Part shown: positions 44,301 through 56,500 of the stretch, piece by piece | How the letters are laid out: each line of letters opens with the position of its first letter | Position numbering within the stretch: the first letter of the stretch is position 1 | Origin: Dendrolimus kikuchii | Taxonomy: Eukaryota; Arthropoda; Insecta; Lepidoptera; Lasiocampidae | Reading direction: 5' to 3' | Assembly (NCBI GenBank): GCA_019925095.2 | Contig: CM034412.1 | Location: 1,178,001-1,242,000, forward strand | Length of the DNA: 64,000 nt | Program-made: the position numbers and the translations under genes | The notes under the pieces: model-generated | Databases searched by the model: none | Told to the model about the DNA's origin: nothing | What the model saw: only the letters and a program-made list of their open reading frames with translations

Positions 44301-47300
44301 TAAGAAAAGTTATTCCAGCTGGAGTGTCAAAGTCAGTTAATACAGGCAAAATGGATCTTTGTAATTTGGCAAAAATACTTATTATTGTATTTTATTGAAT
44401 TTGTCTATATATAATTGTGATTATCAGTTTGGAAACGGTTTTGCATTTGTAGTAGTGTATATGGCAGGAAATATAACTGTAATAAACCAGTTTGCATTAA
44501 ATACCCTTTTACACACACTCTTGCATCATTACAGCTACTCTCTCACTCACACTCTCGTATCAGAATAGGTACTCTCTCACTCGCACTCTGGCATCAATGT
44601 AGCTACTTTCTTACTAACACTCTCGCATCAGAATAGTTACGCCCTCACTCGCACTCTAGCCTCAGTATAGCTACTATCTCACTGGCACTCTCGCATTAAC
44701 TTTATTTTAATTATTAAATGACATAAGCTGTAACAAGTTAAGAAAAGTTATTCCAGCTGGAGTGTCAAAGTCAGTTAATACAGGCAAAATGGATCTTTGT
44801 AATTTGGCAAAAATACTTATTATTGTATTTTATTGAATTTGTCTATATATAATTGTGATTATCAGTTTGGAAACGGTTTTGCATTTGTAGTAGTGTATAT
44901 GGCAGGAAATATAACTGTAATAAACTAGTTTGCATTAAATACCCTTTTACACACACTCTTGCATCATTACAGCTACTCTCTCACTCACACTCTCGTATCA
45001 GAATAGGTACTCTCTCACTCGCACTCTGGCATCAATGTAGCTACTTTCTTACTAACACTCTCGCATCAGAATAGTTACGCCCTCACTCGCACTCTAGCCT
45101 CAGTATAGCTACTATCTCACTGGCACTCTCGCATTAACTTTATTTTAATTATTAAATGACATAAGCTGTAACAAGTTAAGAAAAGTTATTCCAGCTGGAG
45201 TGTCAAAGTCAGTTAATACAGGCAAAATGGATCTTTGTAATTTGGCAAAAATACTTATTATTGTATTTTATTGAATTTGTCTATATATAATTGTGATTAT
45301 CAGTTTGGAAACGGTTTTGCATTTGTAGTAGTGTATATGGCAGGAAATATAACTGTAATAAACTAGTTTGCATTAAATACCCTTTTACACACACTCTTGC
45401 ATCATTACAGCTACTCTCTCACTCACACTCTCGTATCAGAATAGGTACTCTCTCACTCGCACTCTGGCATCAATGTAGCTACTTTCTTACTAACACTCTC
45501 GCATCAGAATAGTTGCGCCCTCACTCGCACTCTAGCCTCAGTATAGCTACTATCTCACTGGCACTCTCGCATTAACTTTATTTTAATTATTAAATGACAT
45601 AAGCTGTAACAAGTTAAGAAAAGTTATTCCAGCTGGAGTGTCAAAGTCAGTTAATACAGGCAAAATGGATCTTTGTAATTTGGCAAAAATACTTATTATT
45701 GTATTTTATTGAATTTGTCTATATATAATTGTGATTATCAGTTTGGAAACGGTTTTGCATTTGTAGTAGTGTATATGGCAGGAAATATAACTGTAATAAA
45801 CTAGTTTGCATTAAATACCCTTTTACACACACTCTTGCATCATTACAGCTACTCTCTCACTCACACTCTCGTATCAGAATAGGTACTCTCTCACTCGCAC
45901 TCTGGCATCAATGTAGCTACTTTCTTACTAACACTCTCGCATCAGAATAGTTACGCCCTCACTCGCACTCTAGCCTCAGTATAGCTACTATCTCACTGGC
46001 ACTCTCGCATTAGTATAGCTACAGTCTCACTCGCACTCTTGCATCAGTATTTGACGACCTCTGTGGTTGAGCGGGCTAAGCCTTTGCCGGCCTACCTCAC
46101 TGCAACGCAGAGGTTCCGGGTTCGATTCCTGGTATAGTATATTTGCTATGGTCTGGGTGTCTGGGATCGGCCCCAGAGTAGTCCGTTGTATATTACCCAT
46201 AACACAAGCGTAACTTGCTTAATTTGGGTATATACAATGTGTGTGTTTGTCTGCCGATATAAAAAAAAAGTATTGCTACTATCTCACTCTCGCATTAGTA
46301 TAGCTACAGTCTCACTAGCAATCTCGCATCAGTATAGCTACTATCTCATTCGCAATCATATATCAATCGCTTATAAGTAGCATATACTACCAATGCATAG
46401 GCCTCTCTAAATTAAAGGTACTGTAGAAAAGTATCAGCTTACTCCAAAGCAGTGTTGTACTCCAGCCGATTGTTCCAGGCCAACTCGAAGGCATCTGCGA
46501 CTAGCTGGACGCGTGCCATCACCGGTATGCTATCATACTTCTCACTGCGCAGAGCCGCGGACAGGAGTTGCCAATTGCGCTGGTCGTAGTTCACGCGCAT
46601 CGGAGCTTAGGATGAAAGATTAATAATTTAGAAATATGTCGAAGTGATGTACCTTTAAGGTTTTTGAGTAGATCTAAATGTATAAACAAATTCAATTACT
46701 TTATTTATTTATATAAACTTATTTCTAGGCCTTATATAATTAAAGGTGAAGGTAAGGAAAGAAATGCTCCGGTGGTTCGGGCATGTGGAAAGAATACATG
46801 ATGAAAGAGTGACTGAACAGATATACAATGCAAAAGTGGATGGATGCAGAAGTCGTCGAAGGCCACGACACACCTTCCATGATCAAATTGATCGTGTACT
46901 AGCAGAAGGTGATGTCAGGAGCCTTAAGAACAGACGAGCGTGCATGACAAGAGTTATGAATGTCAAAGAAGCAAGTGAGGTGTGTAAGAATGGGCCTAAA
47001 TGGCGCTCTGTTGTTCGTGCCTACCCCGCAAGGGAACTGGCGTGAAGTTATGTATGTATGTATGTATATAATTAAATCCAAAACTTATGGCAATAACACA
47101 TTTTGAATTATAATAGTTAAAATTAAAGCTACATTTTTTTGGCGACGGTTGCTGCACTATACTCTAGGTCTGTATCGCGGCAACCAACTCAATTTTATTA
47201 TAAGAATTTAAATATACCTAAACTATGTAAAACGAGTGTGTGCGTGCGTGCGTGTGTATATATGTATGTGTGTGTTTATATGTATGTGTGTGTGTGTGTG

Positions 47301-47558
47301 TGAGTGTGTCTGTGTGTGAGTGTGTGTCTGTGTGTGTGTGCGTCTGTGTCTGGTTCTGTGTGTGTCTCTGCGTGTGTGTCTGTATGTGTCTCTCTGTGTG
47401 TGTGTGTGTGTGTGTGTTTGTGTGTGTGTGTTTGTGTGTGTGTGTTTGTGTGTGTGTGTTTGTGTGTGTGTGTTTGTGTGTGTGTGTGTATGTGTGTGTA
47501 TGCGCGCGCGCGTGTGTGTTTGTGTATGTGTGTGTGCGTGTGTGTGTGTGCGTGTGTG

Positions 47559-47591
<33 letters not shown>

Positions 47592-50500
47592 CGAGTGTCA
47601 TTCTGTGTCGCTGTAATTAAATGTTTTTAGCCATTTAATTAAAACTGATGATTAAATTTTGATGCTGACATTTCTTTGCCGGAGGGTGTGTTTTCACAGT
47701 TTTCACAACAATCCAGAACTGCGATTGGTGAGCAATACGATGATTTTTGAGTGCTTGAGGCTGAATTAAAAAAATATAATTTTAACAACAATATTTGCTC
47801 TTTTTCGTTCTTATTTTGGTTACAATAATTTTCACCGCTCAAATTTTATTTATCTGTTTGCCTGTTAGCTAAGCAATAGCTAATTAAAGTTTATAAGTGA
47901 AAGAAGATAAACATTGATTAGGAACTTGGAGCTTCGTAGTTAAGAGGTGGCTATACATTGCTTATAGTCTTAGAGATTTTTGAAAGTTATGTCCTTGTGT
48001 TAAGTATATTTTATTGGTTCAATAGAACAGGTAGCAATTTTTGGGAACAGGAAGAGAGTATAGAATGGTTGAAAAGTACAATTTTATACAGTGTAAAGTG
48101 TGAAGCGGTTGTAATAATCTTATACTAATATATAAAGCTGAAGAGTTTGTTTGTTTGAACGCGCTAATCTCAGGAACTACTGGTCTGATTTGAAAAATTC
48201 TTTTAGTGTTAGATAGCCCATTTATTGAGGAAGGCTATATAGTATCACGCTAAGACCAATAAAAGCGAAGCACCAATGAAGACCGTTTCAAAATCGGGGG
48301 TGTTTTGAAAACAAATTTCACGCGGACGACGTCGCGAGCGCAACTAGTTATAAATAAATTACCATTGTAATAATGATAACTTTAATAATATAATTATGAC
48401 GAATGCAAATAAATGAACACTGTAATCGTCCATTTAATAATTATGAAGTCAGTAAATAATGTAGTCGGTGTCGACAATAATTGTATAAGGTGGTCTAGAG
48501 GTGATCACCTTTAGCGACAACAGCGCTCATTGTACTTTAATAGAATAGAATAGAAAACACTTTATTGTTCACCAAATAAACAATTACAGAATGAATAATT
48601 ACAATAATTTAACGGCAAAACAAAAGGCGGCCTTATCGCTTAAAGCGATCTCTTCCAGGCAACCTGACTGAGAGGATACTTTTAACAACTTATGTCTAGG
48701 TTAAATTAAATTAAAAAGAAGTAAAACAAAAAAGGAAGGACAGTAATATATATGTTATAGTCATAGTGATTAAATAGCTATTATACATAATGACCGGTCA
48801 TTATATATAATAGCAAAATTGACTAGACAATGTGATAAATTAATCACTTTATCCGGATATTATTCATAATAGCCGGTCAAAGTTAGCCAAAGTAATAAAT
48901 ACGGTCTAACTGACTTGCTACCCCTCCCGCTCTTCATCCCGCTTGTAAGAATAAATAATAATTACGACCCAGTTAATTCATGTCAGTTAATTTTAAATAT
49001 TTTATTAATGTAGTCTTTAAAGAGTGATACCAAATACTTGTATTGATCTGTGTTTTTTTTTTAAATTTTGTTTTATGGCTAGTGAGCTTTAAATTTACTT
49101 TATAAATTAAAGTTAAATAACTTAATAACAATGTTAATTAACGTAGAATTATTATCTATGACATTGTTATTTTAATTCTTAGGCAAATTGAAATATAATT
49201 TTATAATCTTTACCTATACCTACTTGTTTTATTACATTATCCAAGTTTTCGAAGATATTATATAAAATTGCTAGTCAATTATCACTTTATCTAAATTGAG
49301 TAGACATTATAAATAATGGCTAGATAATATATATAATATCCAGATTTATTACTTTGGCTGTAACATATCGAGGGGTGAAAGGCTATTTGTTTTAAGCGAC
49401 ATTTTGTAACAGAATTGACTTCATGATTTTCTTGCATCCTAATGTCTCAAACTTAAGGAATTATAATGACACCTGGTTTCCAACTAAAAACGAGAGATTT
49501 TTTTCTTTTTTAAATATAGTATGTAGTTTACTAATGAAGTCTTTTTGCGGGTCATTGAAACTTCAAACTCCTCTATCCACACAATTTCGCAAATGTCGCT
49601 TAAAACAAATAACCTTGGACCCCTCGATATATTTTATTATAAACCAAGGTTTTTGACCGATTTTTTAAATATGGCAACTGATTTAACTTTTCTGACATCT
49701 ACGGGTAAAGAGTTTCAAAGGCAAACAGCCTGCACAGCGCAGGATTTGGAGTAAAATGTTGAAGAATGTGCAGGTGCCTTTGACAGGAGGTTATTAGAGG
49801 AGCGCAAATCGAAGGTGTAATAAAGTTATTCATTCATTCGTTCAAGGATCTGTTTGAGAGGATAAATAATTGAAGTAAATTACTAACCAGTCATGTCAGA
49901 GTTGAATAGAACCCATTCGTTTGGCTCGGAGTCGTGCTCGTATCTCTTTTGGGAGACCAGACCTTCGTTGGCAGCCAACCACTGCAGGGAGACTGGATTC
50001 TTTTCAACCTCCTTCTCGCACAGAACACGCAAAGGCACCCACCAACTGGTGCTAGTCTCAGTTTTTGATGCTAGGGAGAGGTACCGCTTCTGTGAATCCA
50101 AACGTATTTTTTTATTGCAGGAGATCAGCAGACAGGCAGACGGCCCACTTGATGGAAAGCGGTTACCATCGCCTATGGACATTTGCAACACCAAAGTTGC
50201 TACAAATGCGCTGCTGCTCTCTTAGAGGAGACTGGAACCTGGTCACTAATACCGGAACACAACTCAAGGTTGTTATGACGACATACTCTAGACCAGGGGT
50301 GGTAGCCATCCAGTCGGGCAAATGCCCTACCACCTGGCCGTGGGTTGTTTAGTCGCTTCTTGCAACAGGCCGCCCCAACGCAGGAAATTGTATTCTTTCT
50401 CCGTTCCTGCACGGTTTTTTATGGTCAGGGTCTTTACAATATCCGTCTAGAAACGGATAAAGAATACTAATTGATTGATTGATGGATTACTATCATAAAG

Positions 50501-53500
50501 TATAATGTATGTACGTAAGTTTATGCTTTATATTAATATATATTTTACAAGCTTTTATTTAACTTGCGATGGATGTACCTATGTATGTATGTAAGTTCGG
50601 GTGGAATCTTGCAAGTTAAATTTGACCAAGTTCCCGGTTTCCGATTGAGCTGAAATTTTGCACGCATATGTATATCGCGTGAGCTGATCTGATGATGGAG
50701 TCGGAAGGTGGCCATAGGAACTCCTGTACTAAACGAGATAGACCCGTCGTGTTTGGGCTCGTTTTACTTGTCTTGGCTAGCACTCTGCTGCTACATGATA
50801 TCTAGGATCTCAAAAGCTTGTATTTAAAAACCTTTTAAAAAAAATGTATATAATTTTTTTTTTGAATCGTATGCAACAAAACCCTGCCCTAGCTTCTGTG
50901 CCATTATGTCTCGTCATCCCAAGGTTTATTTTTTCTGTTTTTTTGTGAGGCTGGGAGAAATACCTTTCGCATACTACCGGGTTCTTTACCGGCGGCCGGC
51001 AATGACAGAACAGACTGGTCACCATCGTCGCAATAACGATACGAACGAATGAAAAAAATTAATATCTCAAGAACTACATGTCTCCTAGACATGGGGTTCG
51101 CAGAGGTACCCCCCCCCCTCCTCCTCACGCCCCCCCCACTACTTAAAATTCTAGTGACCACTAGATCTAAATTTTAACCCTTACCTGAGTAACAGTGAGT
51201 GACTTGTCGCTATAATCTCTGGTGACAGTGAGGATCGGGTATCCGGTCTGGGTGGTCCACGTGTCCATGATCTCCTTAACGGTGACATTCCTTGACAGGG
51301 AGCCGTATTTGAAACTCGCCTCGGTCAGCTCATGCCAAAGGTCGTCCTGTTGTGCGTTGCGGTAAGAATATTTTGTGAGGTACCTGCAAAAGTATATATA
51401 TATTTTTATTGCAGGAGTTCAGCAGACAGGCAGACGGCCCACTTGATGGAAAGCGGTTACCATCGCCTATGGACATTTGCAACAGCAAAGGTGCTACAAA
51501 TGCGCTGCTGCTCTCTTAAGGGAAACTGGAACCTGGTCACTAATACCGGAACACAACTCAAGGTTGTTATGGCGATGTTCTGCTTATCTTCTGCTGAACA
51601 TCACTTTCCAATAGTTGTGATTACAGAATAATTCATAACTATGAAGGGGGGTGTCGCGTATAGGGGGGTGGAGGAGCGAGATGGAATGCTCCCCCGTCTT
51701 AAAGGAAGATCTTCCAGCGAGGCTAATGTTGTTCCTCGCAGGCCTAAGCCCATCTGTTATAGTTGAAATTTTGTATATATTCTTTGTATGTTTCGGGAAA
51801 CGTTTGTGACATCAATTATTGCACAGCGCCATCTATTGGCCTGTAAGTGTTCCATTACAACTATGTCAAGTACCCTATGTCCTGGTGAGGTCTCCCTTTC
51901 TTCTTCTTTTCCTTTTCTTCTTCTTTTTAGTTATTGTATACCAACCTTTATTTTCTCTTGTTTTTACTTAGGGTAGCTAGTATAATTTCAGTTATTGAAT
52001 ATGTGGCAAATGATGTTGGTGTTGTATTCATTGAAACTACTTATGTATATGATTCATAATACTAAATTCTGTACAATACTGTTTTTTTGTCCACATGAAT
52101 TTAAAAAAAAGTATTAGTTAAAATTACTATCACACGAGCTGTTCATGTTTATAGTACAACTAGCTTCTGCCCGCGACTTCGTCCACGTGGAATAGTTAAA
52201 AAAAAACCCCGATTTTGAAACATTCTTCATTGGTGCTCCGCTCCTATTGGTCTTAGCGTGATGATATATAGCCTATAGCCTTCCTTGATAAATGGGCTAT
52301 CCAACACTGAAAGAATTTTTCAAATCAGACCCGTATTTCCTGAGATTAGCGCGTTCAAACAAACAATATTAGTATATTTGGCCACAACACTAATACTTAC
52401 ATTTTAACTATCGCGATATCATTTGAATGAAACGTCCGAATTGAATAATTCAAAAAGTTCTAGAAAGGTATTCAATTCGTCTTGAATATGGAGTAATTTA
52501 TTTTGATAACGATTAATACCAAGGTACAAAATAAAGAGTTTTCGAAGCGACGGTATTTTAATTATTTAAAAAAATAAAAGAAAACACTTATTGTGAGATA
52601 ACTACAATAGTTAGACATATGGTTACGCGATATTTTTTGTAGTCAGTTATATGTTCTGCAAAGTGGTAGTACATTGTTTTGTTCTATAATCAATAGTTTT
52701 CGCAGCGCACGCCGTGTAAGGATTTTTTCGGGTCATTTTTTTACACCTTAGGTTACATTATTGGACATTTTACTAACTACACCTCTAGGTGCATTGGAAT
52801 TGCACATAGCAACATGTCAAGCGTATACTTACTTATTAAGGGCCTTCCTGAAGACGTCTTCGCCCAAAAACATGGTCATCATCCGAATGAGTATTGCTCC
52901 CTTCTGATACGAAATTGCGTCGAAGATCTCGTTGATGCGTTTCGGGTTTTCCAACGGCACTGATACCTAAGGCATGTGTTTTATTTTAGTTCAGAGGCTT
53001 CCTATTTGTGTAAGTACGGAGAAAGTATATAATGTCGTTCGGCAATGCGGCCTCTCGCAAGTAATGTTGCCAGGTCTCCCGATTTGCGTGGAAAAGTGCT
53101 CTATTTCGCGAGCCTTCACCTATAATGTAACGTCTTTGATTCGGTTTTGAGCATTACCTTATAATACTGCCTCCCTGACTGACTAGCATTATCCTGTAAC
53201 AAAATATTTATAATTTTTGAGCATTTAGTCGATTCCACAACATCAGAGGAAGCGGTCGTTGTGTTACAAGTTGGATCAAAATGTTACAGATTGCACACAT
53301 GTGGTTCTCCTTCGTCATTGATGTAATGCTCGTATCCGTAATATTTCAAGTTGCGCACTGTAATGGTCGGTTCTCCTCTATCATTACAGGTAGCGCACTG
53401 TAATGTGGTTCTCCTTCCTCATTGATGTAATGCTCGAATCCGTAATATTTCAAGTTGCGCACTGTAATGGTCTGTTCTCCTCTACCATTACAGGTAGCGC

Positions 53501-56500
53501 ACTGTAATGTGGTTCTCCTTCCTCATTGATATAATGCTCGAATCCGTAAAATTTCATGTTGCGCACTGTAATGGTCGGTTCCTCTCTATCATTACAGGTA
53601 GCGCACTGTAATGTGGTTCTCCTTCCTCATTGATGTAATGCTCGGATGCGTAATATTTCAAGTTGCGCACTGTAATGGTCGGTTCTCATCTGTGGTTCTC
53701 CTTCCTCATTGATGTAATGCTCGAATCCGTAATATTTCAAGTTCCTCACTGTAATGGTCGGTTCTCATCTACCATTACAGGTAGCGCACTGTAATGTGGT
53801 TCTCCTTCGCCATTGATGTAATGCTCGAATCCATAAAATTTCAAGTTGCGCACTGTAATGGTCTGTTCTCCTCTATCATTACAGGTAGCGCACTGTAATG
53901 TGATTCTCCTTCCTCATTGATGTAATACTCGGATGCGTAATATTTCAAGTTGCGCACTGTAATGGTCGGTTCCCCTTTATCATTACAGGTAGCGCACTGT
54001 AATGTGGTTCTCCTTCCTCATTGATGTAATGCTCGAAGCCGTAATATTTCAAGTTGCGCACTGTAATGGTCGGTTCTCCTCTACCATTACAGGTTGCGCA
54101 CTGTAATATTCGTATTTTCTCATACATAGATGTAATGGTCGAATCTGTAACGTTACATCACAGGCAAATGCTCGCGGTTAGGGAACACATGAACGTCCCG
54201 ATCTTCATTGCTCTGGGAACGCGTCCCTATTTCCACATGATCAGGACACTAAATGTCGTGATAAAGCAATAAATTGATTAAAACCCATTTTTATTAGAAA
54301 ATTAAGTTAAAACTTAATTTGTTCCGATCTACAACATTTTTTTACCTTTTGGCTGGATTTAAAGCAAATTGGACCTGACAACACCACAACTAGGTGACAG
54401 GGCATTTGTCTGTCTTGACAGCTGCCCCAGACTTATAGAGCAATCTTACATCTGTTCTTTGCTATAACTAAAAGAAAATAAAACTTACAGGATGTGAAGA
54501 CTCCAGGGAATCCAGATCCCATACGGACTGCATGCTCTGAACTGCCTCTAGATTGAGAGCCTTCCAACTGGGCTCGACAGCATTCATGCCAACAGAGCCC
54601 ACGAAAGTGGCGAAACCCTCGTTCAGCCAGAGATCGGTCCACCAGTTCATAGTGACCAAATTGCCGAACCACTGGTGGGCTAATTCGTGGGCTATCACCT
54701 GTAAAGGAATAAAATTATTGAATAGAGAATTTAATTAACCTTTAAGACAATTATCGATATACCAAAAAGCCGCAAGACTAACACTATCACTATCTCGTAA
54801 TATACCAAGAAAATATACCCATTTCATACAAATCCTATATAAACAGAGTGAGACAACAACACAATTAACGATCACGTGCACAAACGCGATCTGCACTCTC
54901 ATCGCGGACACATATGTGCTAATAGTGAGCTAAAGGGTTAAATCTACGTTATGACGGTTCTAAACGCGGCATATTAATAATAATAACAGCCCATAAACGT
55001 CTCGAAGTCGTGGTAGTGTAAGACCTGATCCAGAAAGGGCGAATTCGCCGCGAAACGTTTCGCGCGGAATCATTCGCGCGTTAGTGAGATACTAGGCACC
55101 AATACTCGTACATCGCGCCCGCAAGCATCGCGCGAATTCAAAATACGCGCGTAAATCGCGTGCACTACGCCCGACTCTCGACTCGCGCGTGATTCTATAT
55201 TTATATCGCGAGTCGAGATAAATAAATCTTCTTCAATTAATAAAAGTAAATCATCAAATGTTTTCACGGACATACGAAAATAGTTAAAAAATTTCTTCTC
55301 ATGTTGTCTTAATTTTGGATATAAAGTTACAAACATACTATGTGTCATTCTATCATTAAGAATTGGATGTACTAAATACATTCTATTTTCCCTCCGTTTT
55401 TGTCTCTTCCGGTGACGGTAAGCTAACCACAACGTGACCGCTTCGTTCAACTCCATGTTTCGTACTGACTAAATTCGTCCCCAAATGCTCGCGCGTAGGT
55501 ACACTCTTTCTGGGCGAAACGGTCGCGCGTGATACGCACGAGAGAATCGAGGCGAATTCGCTCCTTCTGGACAAGCTCTAACAGTTAACGCACGCCTCCC
55601 AAACTCAAAGGGCGCGGGTTCGATTCCCGGCCGGAACGCATGCACCACTTAGGCAGTTTTCTGACCTAAAGTGTATATTGTTACAATCACCACGTGCTAA
55701 CAACGGTGAAGGAAAACATCGTGAAACCTGCACATCGAGATAACCGATGTGTCATACCTGCCAAGCCACCTTGGACAAGCAAACTGTTGAAAAATCTTTT
55801 AAGTTTTTTTTATTACTTGAGTTCAGCAGACAGGCAGACGGTCCACATCGCCTATGGACATTTGCAACACCAAAGGTGCTACAAATGCGCTGCTGCTCTC
55901 TTAAAGGAGACTGGAACCTGGTCACTAATGCCGGAACACAACTCAAGGCTGTTATGGCGGCGTACTCTAGACTAGGGGTGGTAGCCATCCAGTCGGGCAA
56001 ATACCCTACCACCTGGCTGTGAGTTCTTTTGTCGCCTCTTACGACAGGCCGCCCGGCCGCAGGAAATTGTATTTTTTCTCCGTTCCTGGAGGGATAAGTA
56101 AAAATATTGTGCTCTCAGTTAGACATTTTTTATTGAAGCGAGTTTAAAAGATGCATTCCACATAATAATGAAATGTTTGTCTATGACATTAAATACGATG
56201 AGGTTTTACAACACGAACCGATGTGTCAAACCTGCCAAGCCACTTTAGACAGGCGAACTGATGTGTCAAACCTGCCAAGCCACTTTAGACAAGCGAACTG
56301 ATGTGTCAAACCTGCCAAGCCACTTTAGACAAGCGAACTGATGTGTCAAACCTGCCAAGCCACTTTAGACAAGCGAACTGCTGTGTCAAACCTGCCAAGC
56401 CACTTTAGACAAGCGAACTGATTTGTCAAACCTGCCAAGCCACTTTAGACAAGCGAACTGCTGTGTCAAACCTGCCAAGCCACTTTAGACAAGCGAACTG

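Noticed and set aside
46053..46140. Functional tRNA gene
   Set aside because: Only A/B-box-like parts of a SINE head; no complete cloverleaf could be drawn, and the same sequence recurs with a SINE body at 60416. The S2 heads at 24693 and 55586 were rejected for the same reason.
47218..47630. Cys/Val-rich and Thr/His-rich ORFs
   Set aside because: Low-complexity reading of the TG/CA microsatellite on both strands.
54433..54738. Other-frame ORFs across APN exon 5, and the + strand ORF at 54553
   Set aside because: Shadows of the exon, which carries the HELAH motif in the accepted frame.
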